Below, one piece after another: positions 43,047-50,888 of a DNA stretch of 64,000 nucleotides; the first letter of the stretch is position 1, and each line of letters opens with the position of its first letter. Location: contig NZ_UAUI01000018.1 in the NCBI RefSeq assembly GCF_900455735.1, forward strand, positions 1 through 64,000. The letters are read 5' to 3'. The notes beneath the pieces are model-generated. The model made no database searches. It was not told where the DNA came from and saw nothing but the letters and a program-made list of their open reading frames with translations. The position numbers were made by a program, and so were the translations under genes. This DNA is from Rhodococcus wratislaviensis (GTDB lineage Bacteria; Actinomycetota; Actinomycetes; Mycobacteriales; Mycobacteriaceae).

Positions 43047-43748
43047 ATGAACAGCAAGACCCTGCGCCACGGCGCCAAGGCCGCCGGCGTGGTCGCCGCG
43101 GCCACCGTCGCGATCGGCCTCTTCTCCACCGGTGCGGCCAACGCCGACACCTTCGTTCCGTTGCAGGACGGCACCGTCACGCAGACGCTGCTCGACGGCA
43201 CCGTGGTGACCGTGCGCCAGACCGGCAACACCGCGAACATCAGCCCGTCGATGGGTTCGACCCCGCTGCACCGCAACGTGTGGACGTCGGGCTCGATCGA
43301 CGTCTCGCTCGAGGGTGGCACCGCCAAGGGCGGCACCATCGACGCCGGGTACATCGTGGCGTGCCAGCTCAACTTCGGTGGCTCCGTCAATGGTGAAGCA
43401 GGTGCCAGCCTGACGCCGTCCGAGGTGATCGGTGCAGCTACCGGCGGTCCTGCCGCATCGATCCCGGCCGAGGGTGGCGCCGGTAGCGGCATCACGATCG
43501 GACCCGGCCAGGCCACCAACGTGCCGATCCTCGACATCGAGTACGAAGACGACTACGGCGCCGAGGCTCACAAGAGCAGCTTCAAGTTCACCGGCAAGAG
43601 CGGTGGATTCACGTACTCGGACGAGACGTTCGGTGTCTCCGGTTGCGCTGGCTACGCGCAGGCCCGCTCCTACGTCAAGGTCGCGGTCTCGACGGCTTCG
43701 GTCGACGGCACCGTCACACTGTGGGGACAGCCCTTCAGCCTCGGCTGA
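43047..43748 (+). CDS. MspA-family porin, subunit B, copy 2
   Basis: This 233-residue near-duplicate of the protein at 41391 has ten substitutions: D115N, A116G, M122L, A123T, D126E, L127V, A135P, A138S, I196V and D217A. Eight of them fall in one loop. The first 342 nt match copy 1 except for one synonymous change. The loop changes remove two negative charges in total if D217 is counted. They could alter ion selectivity or solute preference. A strong hairpin ends the unit. Confidence 0.9.
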   Translation: MNSKTLRHGAKAAGVVAAATVAIGLFSTGAANADTFVPLQDGTVTQTLLDGTVVTVRQTGNTANISPSMGSTPLHRNVWTSGSIDVSLEGGTAKGGTIDAGYIVACQLNFGGSVNGEAGASLTPSEVIGAATGGPAASIPAEGGAGSGITIGPGQATNVPILDIEYEDDYGAEAHKSSFKFTGKSGGFTYSDETFGVSGCAGYAQARSYVKVAVSTASVDGTVTLWGQPFSLG

Positions 43749-43765
43749 TAATTCGTTCCACCCAT

Positions 43766-43808
43766 GACTCCGGGCCCGTGCACGCAGCTGCTGCACGGGC
43801 CCGGAGTC
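43766..43808. terminator. Bidirectional terminator between porin B2 and mscL
   Basis: A 17-bp perfect stem (GACTCCGGGCCCGTGCA and complement) with a 9-base loop lies 17 bp after the porin stop codon and 8 bp from the mscL stop codon. Confidence 0.88.
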
Positions 43809-43816
43809 GTCGGAAG

Positions 43817-44284
43817 CTACTCGCGAGTCTGCTCGAGGTTCGCTGCCTTGTCGGAGGTCATGGCATGCGCTCCGTCGGAACTCGCTGCCGCTCCGTCGGG
43901 TTGGAGGCTCACTTCGAGGATGTCGCGGATCTGGATCAGCAGGTCGGCCTCACTGGCCTTCTTGTCTGCGGGCTCGGTGATGAACCGCTTCTTCGCGGCG
44001 TTTGCCGGGACGATGAGAATGAAGTACACGACCGCGGCGATGATCACGAAGTTGATCACGGCCGTGATGACGGCGCCGATGTTGATGAAGGTGGCCGGGT
44101 TGTCGGAGAGAATCTGGTAACCCCAGCCCAGATCGTTGGCGCCGCCCGCAACGGCGATCAACGGATTGATCACGTTGTTCGTGAACGCTGTGACGATGGC
44201 GGTGAACGCGGCTCCGACTACGACCGCGACGGCGAGGTCGAGGACGTTCCCCCGGAGCAGGAAGTCCTTGAATCCCTTGAGCAT
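43817..44284 (-). CDS. mscL: Large-conductance mechanosensitive channel
   Basis: The 155-residue protein has the MscL N-terminus MLKGFKDFLLRGNVLDLAVAVVVGAAFTAIV and a second helix FVIIAAVVYFILIVPANAAKKR. It forms a pentameric channel that opens under osmotic downshock. The C-terminus is extended and Ala/Asp-rich. The start at 44284 has GGAG upstream; the frame is open 13 codons further. The order after pepD/moaB resembles M. tuberculosis Rv0985c, with the porins inserted between. Confidence 0.94.
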   Translation of the reverse strand: MLKGFKDFLLRGNVLDLAVAVVVGAAFTAIVTAFTNNVINPLIAVAGGANDLGWGYQILSDNPATFINIGAVITAVINFVIIAAVVYFILIVPANAAKKRFITEPADKKASEADLLIQIRDILEVSLQPDGAAASSDGAHAMTSDKAANLEQTRE

Positions 44285-44366
44285 GTCGACGTCTCCTCGA
44301 GTGGGGGGCAAGTCATCCAGCACTATTCGGAGAAAAGCCTAGATCAGCGCGGCTCCGCGTGACGGA

Positions 44367-45080
44367 TCACTGAAAGGTCACGGTGATCGCGCTCGTGGGG
44401 GATGCGGCGGCCACCGTCGTGGCCTCGGATGCCGGAAGGGCCAGCATTACCACGCGTTCGCGCTGGTCACGTCCATTCTCGGACGGTGTCACCAACACCA
44501 CGACGGCGCGGGACGCCAGTACGGTGGCGCCGGACCGCCGGTCCGGATTCGCTGGTGTGTCGGGATCGACCGTGAGCACGTCGACGCGATCGCCCTCACG
44601 CAGAAGTTCCGTGACCGCGGGATCGGCGAGCCGGACGGGGACGATCCGGGCGTCGTCCATGCCCGCCGCGGCCGCGGCCAGGCGGGGTCCCAGTACTCGG
44701 ACGTCGGTGAGGGCTTCACCGGCGCGTGTCGGTCCGGCGAGGGTGCGCCCGTCTATGTCGGACACTGCGGTGACGGCGCCGTCGGGCAGGGTCCCGACCT
44801 CGAGTTCCACCAGTTTCACGTCGGCCTGCGTGAGAACGACGCCTGGTTGCAGATCGTGGGCGGCCACCACGACTGCGGAGCGGGCCGAGTCGGGGTCTCC
44901 GCGGGCGAGGAGAGCCAGTGCGAGGCAGACCAGCGCGGCGGCCAGGACGCGTCTGGCGACGAGGGCGCGGGCCCAACCGGGATGGGCGAGATCCGACAGC
45001 CGGTCGGCCCACGACGGGCTCAGACTTCGGTGTGCTCGGTTCGACCGGCGGCGACCGGTCTGGACAGGGTCGAACGACAT
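44367..45080 (-). CDS. SAF-domain (CpaB-like) membrane protein
   Basis: The 237-residue protein has a basic cytoplasmic N-terminus, one transmembrane helix (RRVLAAALVCLALALLARG, about 43-61), a SAF domain (VVVAAHDLQPGVVLTQADVKLVELEVGTLPDG) and a C-terminal region like RcpC/CpaB (MDDARIVPVRLADPAVTELLREGDRVDVLTVD). CpaB proteins help Flp/Tad pilus assembly, but no other pilus gene is present here. The orthologue position corresponds to M. tuberculosis Rv0990c. The role is unknown. Confidence 0.83.
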   Translation of the reverse strand: MSFDPVQTGRRRSNRAHRSLSPSWADRLSDLAHPGWARALVARRVLAAALVCLALALLARGDPDSARSAVVVAAHDLQPGVVLTQADVKLVELEVGTLPDGAVTAVSDIDGRTLAGPTRAGEALTDVRVLGPRLAAAAAGMDDARIVPVRLADPAVTELLREGDRVDVLTVDPDTPANPDRRSGATVLASRAVVVLVTPSENGRDQRERVVMLALPASEATTVAAASPTSAITVTFQ

Positions 45081-45177
45081 GGTTCGACGCTACGAGACCG
45101 GCGGGCCCGTGGGTACGCCGAAAGGGCCCGCCTGTGGATGGACGAGAAGTTGTGGATAACTCGCGGAGAAGCGAGAA

Positions 45178-45486
45178 CTAGCTGGCAGCGGCCTTGGCCG
45201 GTGCGGCAGTCGCGGTGCTCGACGAGCTGGACGAGGCAGTCGACGAACTTTCCGACTTCGCGGCGGGAGCAGAATCGGTCTTGGCCGGCTCGCTTGCTGC
45301 GCCGGACGTGCCGCGGCTGTCGGTGCGGTAGAAACCGCTGCCCTTGAAGACGATGCCGACGGAGTTGAACAGTTTGCGAAGCTTGCCCGAGCATGCGGGG
45401 CAGACGGTCAGGGAGTCATCACTGAACGACTGGACGATGTCGAAACGGTTGTCGCATGCCGTGCACGCATATGAATAAGTGGGCAC
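45178..45486 (-). CDS. ruc: FmdB-type zinc-ribbon protein, Ruc-like chaperone
   Basis: The 102-residue protein has a zinc ribbon with C8-x2-C11 and C29-x2-C32 (MPTYSYACTACDNRF, TVCPACSG), followed by a disordered Ser/Ala/Lys tail. It corresponds to M. tuberculosis Rv0991c (Ruc), a redox-regulated unstructured chaperone that becomes active when the cysteines are oxidised. The start is GTG at 45486, since GGAGG precedes it and the protein then begins MPTYSY as in the family. Neighbours match Rv0990c-Rv0992c. Confidence 0.85.
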   Translation of the reverse strand: MPTYSYACTACDNRFDIVQSFSDDSLTVCPACSGKLRKLFNSVGIVFKGSGFYRTDSRGTSGAASEPAKTDSAPAAKSESSSTASSSSSSTATAAPAKAAAS

Positions 45487-45591
45487 CGGGGTTCCTCCGC
45501 ACTGTGTAGTCAAACCGCAGGTTTTAGCACTCTACAGTCGACAGTGCCAACAACGCTAATCAGAGAACTATTCCGGGCGGGAAACGCGTCG

Positions 45592-46170
45592 TCAGCGGTC
45601 GCCGAGCGGGACGAGGCCCGATCCGGGGGTGAGTGCCCATCCCATACGTACGTCATGGGGATCCTCGGGCAGCTCCGACACCAGTTCCTCGTCGCGGACC
45701 ACCGTGATCAGCCGCGCGTCGGAGGCGGCGAGGCCGAGCGTCCGGTCGTAGAAGCCCGCGCCGCGGCCGAGCCGCACGCCCCGCCGGTCGACGGCCAGGG
45801 CGGGAACGAAAATGGTTTCGGCCGAACGTATCTCGTCGGGTTCCCACACCGGACCGGTGGGCTCGCGCAGGCCGTAACTCGCGTCGGTGAGACCGTCCGC
45901 GCCGGTGAACTCGGACCAGTGGAGCGGACCCGGTTCACGGGTGACGGGCACGAGGACACGTCCGGCGACCTGTCGGAGGGCGTCGAGAAAATCCACCGAT
46001 CCGGGCTCGAGCGCGGTGGGAACGTAAGCGCAGACGGTCGCTCCGCCGGCGATTCCCTGTGTGACGAGTGCGACGAGCGCCCGGTCCTCGGCGGTGCGGA
46101 GTTCGGGGGTCAGAGCGCGCCTCCCGGAGAGCACCAGTTGCCGCCACTCGTCCTTCGTTCGTGCGTGCAT
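45592..46170 (-). CDS. 5-formyltetrahydrofolate cyclo-ligase
   Basis: The 192-residue enzyme converts 5-formyl-THF to 5,10-methenyl-THF with ATP. The motif FVPALAVDRRGVRLGRGAGFYDR is the substrate- and ATP-binding signature of the family. The N-terminal basic segment (MHARTKDEWRQLVLSGRR) and AYVPTALEPGSVDFLDAL also fit. It is divergent from galU, as in M. tuberculosis (Rv0992c/Rv0993). It is in the same direction as ruc, 105 bp apart. Confidence 0.92.
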   Translation of the reverse strand: MHARTKDEWRQLVLSGRRALTPELRTAEDRALVALVTQGIAGGATVCAYVPTALEPGSVDFLDALRQVAGRVLVPVTREPGPLHWSEFTGADGLTDASYGLREPTGPVWEPDEIRSAETIFVPALAVDRRGVRLGRGAGFYDRTLGLAASDARLITVVRDEELVSELPEDPHDVRMGWALTPGSGLVPLGDR

Positions 46171-46275
46171 GCCCCAACCTTAGAGCCGGCCGGAGAGCGC
46201 CCCCGACGGGTTCCGGGAGGTTACTGACAGGATCTTGGTGACTGTCGAGTAGGTCCGCACAGTTATGGTGTGGGC

Positions 46276-47196
46276 ATGACAGACGCCGCACCGCACACCG
46301 CCAGCGCCTTTCGCACGGCTGTAGTGCCCGCAGCGGGAATGGGTACGCGATTCCTCCCCGCGACCAAGACCGTGCCGAAAGAGCTGCTCCCGGTGGTGGA
46401 TACCCCGGGTATCGAACTCGTGGCCGGAGAGGCCGCGGATTCGGGTGCCGGCCGGCTCGTGATCGTGACGTCGCCGGGCAAGGACGGAGTGGTCGCCCAC
46501 TTCGTCGAGGACCTCGTTCTCGAGAGCAAGCTCGAGGCCAGCGGCAAGTATCACCTGCTCGAGAAGGTGCGCAAGGCTCCCGGCCTGCTCGAGGTGGAAT
46601 CCGTCGTCCAGGACGAACCTCTCGGCCTGGGCCACGCGGTCGGCTGCGCGGAGTCGGTCCTCGACGACGACGAGGACGCCATCGCCGTGCTCCTCCCGGA
46701 CGACCTGGTGATGCCGCGCGGAGTGCTCGAGACGATGTCGCGGGTCCGCCGCAAGCGTGGCGGCACCGTCCTCTGCGCCATCGACGTCCCCAAGGATCAG
46801 GTGAGCTCGTACGGCGTCTTCGAGGTCGAGACGGTTCCCGACGCCACCAACCCCGACGTCCTCAAGGTCATCGGCATGGTCGAGAAGCCGGCTATCGAGG
46901 ATGCGCCGTCCACGTTCGCCGCCGCAGGTCGCTATCTCCTCGACCGCGCGATCTTCGATGCGCTGCGGCGGATCGAACCCGGCGCAGGCGGCGAGCTCCA
47001 GCTCACCGACGCCATCGCCCTCCTCATCAAGGAAGGCCATCCCGTTCACGTCGTCGTGCACCGAGGCACGAGACACGATCTCGGAAATCCCGGCGGCTAC
47101 CTCCGAGCTGCGGTTGACTTTGCGTTGGACATGGACGAGTACGGCCCATCGTTGCGCGAATGGCTGATCGACCGATTGAAGCGGACGGATTCCTAG
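46276..47196 (+). CDS. galU: UTP-glucose-1-phosphate uridylyltransferase
   Basis: The 306-residue nucleotidyltransferase makes UDP-glucose for glycolipids, polysaccharides and trehalose. It shows AVVPAAGMGTRFLPATKTVPKELLPVVDTPGIE, the VVQDEPLGLGHAV strand, LLPDDLV and VEKPAIEDAPS. ATG at 46276 is taken as start; GTG at 46270 in the same frame is an alternative. A TTATGGT box just upstream would give an almost leaderless transcript. It is the first gene of galU-glp-rimJ-glpR. Confidence 0.93.
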   Translation: MTDAAPHTASAFRTAVVPAAGMGTRFLPATKTVPKELLPVVDTPGIELVAGEAADSGAGRLVIVTSPGKDGVVAHFVEDLVLESKLEASGKYHLLEKVRKAPGLLEVESVVQDEPLGLGHAVGCAESVLDDDEDAIAVLLPDDLVMPRGVLETMSRVRRKRGGTVLCAIDVPKDQVSSYGVFEVETVPDATNPDVLKVIGMVEKPAIEDAPSTFAAAGRYLLDRAIFDALRRIEPGAGGELQLTDAIALLIKEGHPVHVVVHRGTRHDLGNPGGYLRAAVDFALDMDEYGPSLREWLIDRLKRTDS

Positions 47197-47215
47197 AAGC
47201 TCGGGAGGCAAGAAC

Positions 47216-48475
47216 TTGCGGTCGGTCGAGGAGCAACAGACGATCGTGACCGCGGCCGCGGTGGCGCCGCGGCCGGTCCGTGTGGCGATCTCCGAAGCCC
47301 AGGGGCTGCTGTGTGCCGAAGAGGTGGTCACCGAGCGTCCGCTTCCCGGTTTCGACCAGGCCGCGATCGACGGCTATGCCGTCCGCAGCGTCGACGTCCA
47401 GGCTGCCGGAACCGACATCCGGGACGACGACGGTGCGCCCGTCGAACTGTCGCTTCCCGTGGTCGGCGAGGTCACGGCCGGTTCGCGGCAGCCGATCCGG
47501 CTGCAGCCGCGTCAGGCCGTCAAGGTCGACACGGGTGCTCCGCTCCCGACGCTCGCCGACGCCGTTCTTCCGCTCGACCGCACGGACGGTGGCCGGGCCC
47601 GCGTCAAGATCTACAAACCGGTCCGGTCCGGCGACTACGTGCGCCGGGCCGGCGACGACGTGCAGCCGGGGGACGTCGCAGTCCGGGCAGGCACCATCAT
47701 CGGAGCCGCGCAGGTGGGGTTGCTGGCGGCGGTGGGTCGCGACAAGGTGCTCGTGCATCCCCGGCCCCGGCTGTCCGTCATCTCGGTCGGTGGCGAACTC
47801 GTCGACGTCGACCGGACCCCCGGTCCCGGCCAGGTCTACGACGTCAACTCCTACGCTCTGGCCGCCGCCGCCCGCGACGCAGGAGCCGACGTCAACCGGG
47901 TCGGTATCGCGAACGCCGACGCCCGCCGCCTGCGCGAGGTGGTGGAAGGTCAGCTGATCCGGTCCGAGATCGTCGTCATCGCGGGTGCCGTCGGCGGCGG
48001 CGCCTCCGAGGACGTGCGGGACGCTCTCGCCGATCTCGGCAACCTCGAGGTCGACCGGGTCGCGATGCATCCGGGATCGGTCCAGGGTTTCGGTCAGCTG
48101 GGCCGGGACGAGGTCCCGACGTTTCTGCTCCCGTCCAATCCGGTGAGCGCGCTGGTGGTGTTCGAGGTGATGGTGCGCCCGCTGATTCGCATCGCGCTGG
48201 GGCGCAGGCAGCCGATGCGACGCGTCGTCACCGCCCGCACCGTCGCGCCGATCACGTCCATCGAGCACCGCAAGGGGTTTCTGCGCGGTCAGCTCATGCG
48301 CGACGAGGCCACGGGGGAGTACCTCGTCCAAGCTCTCGGCGGGGCGCCGGGCGCCTCCTCGCACCTGCTCGCCACGCTGGCCGAGGCCAACTGCCTCGTC
48401 CTCATCGACCCTGAGATCACCGAGGTCCGGACCGGTGACCAGGTGGACGTGGCCTTCCTGGCGCAGCGGGGCTGA
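47216..48475 (+). CDS. glp: Gephyrin-like molybdotransferase Glp (MoeA family)
   Basis: The 419-residue MoeA-type protein starts with TTG at 47216, preceded by GGGAGG. It shows GFDQAAIDGYAVRSVD, KVDTGAPLPTLADAVLP, a MoCF domain with ISVGGELVD, GQVYDVNSYALAAA and AGAVGGGASEDVRDAL, and the C-terminal LPSNPVSALVVFEVMVRP. In Corynebacterium this paralogue (Glp) binds FtsZ and the membrane receptor GlpR rather than serving molybdenum metabolism alone. Here glpR lies two genes downstream, so a role in division/elongation is likely. Corresponds to Rv0994 (moeA1). Confidence 0.9.
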   Translation: MRSVEEQQTIVTAAAVAPRPVRVAISEAQGLLCAEEVVTERPLPGFDQAAIDGYAVRSVDVQAAGTDIRDDDGAPVELSLPVVGEVTAGSRQPIRLQPRQAVKVDTGAPLPTLADAVLPLDRTDGGRARVKIYKPVRSGDYVRRAGDDVQPGDVAVRAGTIIGAAQVGLLAAVGRDKVLVHPRPRLSVISVGGELVDVDRTPGPGQVYDVNSYALAAAARDAGADVNRVGIANADARRLREVVEGQLIRSEIVVIAGAVGGGASEDVRDALADLGNLEVDRVAMHPGSVQGFGQLGRDEVPTFLLPSNPVSALVVFEVMVRPLIRIALGRRQPMRRVVTARTVAPITSIEHRKGFLRGQLMRDEATGEYLVQALGGAPGASSHLLATLAEANCLVLIDPEITEVRTGDQVDVAFLAQRG

Positions 48476-48500
48476 TGACACCGCGACAGTGTGAGACGGG

Positions 48501-49136
48501 ATGACACAGCATCCGGGTTGGCCGCCGCATCTCGGGCCCCTGCGGGTGAAGGGTGGCGTCGTGACCGTGCGCGCCATCAGGTTGCGTGACGCGGCCGCGT
48601 GGAGCCGTCTGCGCACCCGTGACCGTGCGCACCTCGAACCGTGGGAGCCGACGGGGGAGGCGCCCTGGGAAGCGCGCCACCATATTTCGGGATGGCCCGG
48701 ACTGTGCAGCAGTCTGCGTTCGGAGGCCCGGAAGGGTCGCATGCTGCCGATGGCCATCGAACTCGACGGCAATTTCTGCGGCCAGATCACGATCGGCAAC
48801 GTGGTGCGGGGTGCACTGCGCTCCGCCTGGATCGGTTACTGGGTAGCCAGCGACGTCAACGGGCTCGGGGTGGCCACGGGCGCACTCGCGCTGGGGCTCG
48901 ACCATGCGTTCGGGCCCGTGGGTTTGCATCGCGTGGAGGCCACCGTGCGGCCGGAGAACCTGGCGAGCCAGGCGGTGCTCCGCAACGTCGGCTTCCGCGA
49001 GGAGGGTCTCCTCGAGCGCTACCTGGATGTCGACGGGCAGTGGCGCGATCACATCCTGGTCGGCATGACCGTCGAGGACGTGCCCGGCACGGTCGCGGAT
49101 TCGCTCGTGCGGAGTGGCAAAGCCACCTGGGCCTGA
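48501..49136 (+). CDS. rimJ: RimJ-like N-acetyltransferase (GNAT)
   Basis: The 211-residue acetyltransferase of the RimJ/RimL branch has the substrate-side segment RDRAHLEPWEP and the acetyl-CoA loop YWVASDVNGLGVATGALALGLDHAF, with VEATVRPENLASQAVLRNVGF after it. It may acetylate the N-terminus of ribosomal protein S5 or another protein. It lies 25 bp after glp and corresponds to M. tuberculosis Rv0995. A hairpin follows its stop codon. Confidence 0.88.
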   Translation: MTQHPGWPPHLGPLRVKGGVVTVRAIRLRDAAAWSRLRTRDRAHLEPWEPTGEAPWEARHHISGWPGLCSSLRSEARKGRMLPMAIELDGNFCGQITIGNVVRGALRSAWIGYWVASDVNGLGVATGALALGLDHAFGPVGLHRVEATVRPENLASQAVLRNVGFREEGLLERYLDVDGQWRDHILVGMTVEDVPGTVADSLVRSGKATWA

Positions 49137-49140
49137 CCGA

Positions 49141-49171
49141 CGTAGCGGACATGGACAAACGTCCAGCTACG
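49141..49171 (+). terminator. Imperfect hairpin after rimJ
   Basis: CGTAGCGGAC pairs with GTCC-A-GCTACG with one bulged base, around a 10-base loop, 4 bp after the rimJ stop codon. It probably ends the galU-glp-rimJ transcript. The remaining 240 bp before glpR hold no gene and should contain its promoter. Confidence 0.6.
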
Positions 49172-49410
49172 CGGCAGTTATCTCACGGTATCAAAGCTTC
49201 CCGACCGGGACTCGGCTTTCGGCGAGTCTTTGCCGGATCGTTTCCTCTGCCGTCTCGAGGCATGTCGAGCACCACATTTTCGCGTTACGCATGTGACACC
49301 TGAGTATGGTGAGATCGGCGCGTCTGCGAAGATGTGCGTGTTCATGCGGTTAGCCTGGGTGGGTCAACAGCGGTATCCATGCTGGTAGACGATTGGGAGG
49401 AGGTCGCCGT

Positions 49411-50151
49411 ATGCCGAACTCGTTTCTCTGGATCGGGCTCGTCGTCGTGTGGCTCTTCGTCCTGGTCCCGATGCTGGTGAACAACCGCCCCCGGATTCGG
49501 CAAACCAGTGACGCAGCACTCGCGACGCGTGTGCTGCACCGCGGTGACGAACGTCCCGTGCAGCGTGGACCCGCGGCTGGACACCGCAGCGACCCGTACT
49601 GGCAACCGGAACCGGACCACTACGGCTACGACGCGGAGGACCTTGTGGACACTCACGCAGAGGAAGACGAGTTCGACGGTGAGCGGGCACCGGTGGGTGA
49701 GTACGTACCGGCGCGCCGGGGGCGTGGCGGCTTCGATCCCGAGGCCGATGCCATCGCGCGCGAGGCCCGGTACGCGTTCCGCCAGCGGTCGGTTCTCGGA
49801 CTGGTGTTCGCGACGATCATGTCGGCGGCGCTCGGGCTGATCATCTCCCCGCTGATGTGGTGGGCGTTCGCGGCCGGTGTGATCGGACTCTTCGGCTACT
49901 TGGCGTATCTGCGCCGGCAGGTTCAGATCGAGCAGGAGATCCGTCGTCGGCGGACCGCGCGTCTGAATCGTTCGCAGTTGGGTGTCGAGTCCCGCAGTGA
50001 CGAGGAGCTCCGCCTCATCCCGGCCCGGTTGCGGCGTCCAGGTGCCGTCGTCCTCGAAGTGGACGACGAGGACCCCGAATTCGATCATCTCGAACACTTC
50101 GACGACGCGCCGATGCAGCAGGCCACGATGCGCCGAGCTGCCGGTGAGTAG
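49411..50151 (+). CDS. glpR: Glp membrane receptor GlpR
   Basis: The 246-residue protein starts with the characteristic MPNSFLWIGLVVVWLFVLVPMLVNNRPRI helix. It continues with an acidic disordered linker and has two more helices (about 130-150 and 155-172), followed by a basic RRRR segment and an acidic tail. This is the GlpR family (Rv0996 in M. tuberculosis, SepX-like in Streptomyces), the membrane anchor of the gephyrin-like Glp protein. The start ATG has GGGAGGAGG upstream. It works at the septum and growing pole according to the corynebacterial work. Confidence 0.86.
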   Translation: MPNSFLWIGLVVVWLFVLVPMLVNNRPRIRQTSDAALATRVLHRGDERPVQRGPAAGHRSDPYWQPEPDHYGYDAEDLVDTHAEEDEFDGERAPVGEYVPARRGRGGFDPEADAIAREARYAFRQRSVLGLVFATIMSAALGLIISPLMWWAFAAGVIGLFGYLAYLRRQVQIEQEIRRRRTARLNRSQLGVESRSDEELRLIPARLRRPGAVVLEVDDEDPEFDHLEHFDDAPMQQATMRRAAGE

Positions 50152-50248
50152 CCGGCCGAATCGGGCCGAAAGCCACGCCGGTGTAGGCGATTCGCTCCCG
50201 CCGCGGGTGGCCTGCTAGAGTTTGCCGAGCGGATCGCAGGATCCGCAC

Positions 50249-50324
50249 GGGGCTGTGGCGCAGTTGGTAGCGCGCTTCGTTCGCATCGAAGAGGTCAGGG
50301 GTTCGATTCCCCTCAGCTCCACCA
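50249..50324 (+). tRNA. tRNA-Ala (anticodon CGC)
   Basis: This 76-nt gene has an encoded CCA. The acceptor stem GGGGCTG/CAGCTCC contains the G3:U70 pair that identifies alanine tRNA. The D-arm is GCGC-AGTTGGTA-GCGC and the anticodon loop is TTCGCAT (CGC, reads GCG). The T-arm is GGGG-TTCGATT-CCCC. A terminator hairpin follows directly. Confidence 0.96.
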
Positions 50325-50366
50325 CAGAAGAGGCACTCACTCCATCCGGAGAGAGTGCCTCTTCTG
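50325..50366 (+). terminator. Terminator of tRNA-Ala
   Basis: CAGAAGAGGCACTC pairs perfectly with GAGTGCCTCTTCTG (14 bp) around a 14-base loop, beginning immediately after the tRNA CCA. Confidence 0.85.
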
Positions 50367-50532
50367 CATTCCGGCGCCCTTTTCCGCGTTCCGGCCCAGG
50401 TGGGCGCCGTCGCCGGGGGTGCAAGAGCGTGGCGCAGAGCGAACCCCCGCCTCTTGGATTTGCCAAAAGGTAACTGAATGCTGTGTACTGTCCGTAGGTC
50501 ATCAAGGGGTCGATCGCACGGGGTGGAAATAC

Positions 50533-50625
50533 ATGCAGGCAATGGACAAGATCTCGAAGTTCTTGGAGCCGGCGACGGTGGTCGCGACCATCACCGCGAC
50601 GATGTTGCTGGTGAACGTCCTGTGA
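50533..50625 (+). CDS. Possible 30-residue membrane peptide
   Basis: A short frame reads MQAMDKISKFLEPATVVAT followed by ITATMLLVNVL; it could also start at the second Met (50542). An amphipathic start, an EP turn and one hydrophobic helix give it the look of a small membrane protein. The evidence for expression is thin. The frame lies between the tRNA terminator and a strong hairpin at 50765, so an independent transcript is plausible. The RBS is weak (GGTGG/GCAGG). It is reported with low confidence because frames this short occur by chance. Confidence 0.35.
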   Translation: MQAMDKISKFLEPATVVATITATMLLVNVL

Positions 50626-50764
50626 ACTCCGGCCGACCAACCGACGTCGCGAGGGCCGCGTCGGAGACGCCGACCTTCCGCTGACCGATCCGCACCTCCA
50701 GGCGGCAACGCCGAACCCGCAGGGGTTCTCGGAAGCTGCTCGAGTCCCACCTGGCTCGGGCACC

Positions 50765-50802
50765 GCTGGTGGTGCCGGTTCCCCGACACCGGCACCACCA
50801 GC
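50765..50802. terminator. Strong hairpin in the 50.6-50.9 kb gap
   Basis: A perfect 15-bp stem (GCTGGTGGTGCCGGT and complement) with an 8-base loop. No annotated gene ends right before it, other than the possible 30-residue peptide gene 140 bp upstream. It also insulates the promoter of the following operon. Confidence 0.7.
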
Positions 50803-50888
50803 ACCTCCGCTCGGTTCGCTCGATACCATGACACCGGCGACGTCGCCGTAGACGTGGTGTCGTGTCGTGAATACGAGGGGGGTGCACA

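Noticed and set aside
40705-43748. Porin duplication as a trace of a mobile element
   Set aside because: No transposase, terminal inverted repeats or target duplication flank the units, and the spacers differ. Duplication with gene conversion is sufficient.
44367-45080. Flp/Tad pilus locus suggested by the CpaB-like protein
   Set aside because: No secretion ATPase, pilin or TadBC gene lies nearby; the gene is part of a conserved mycobacterial-type order instead.
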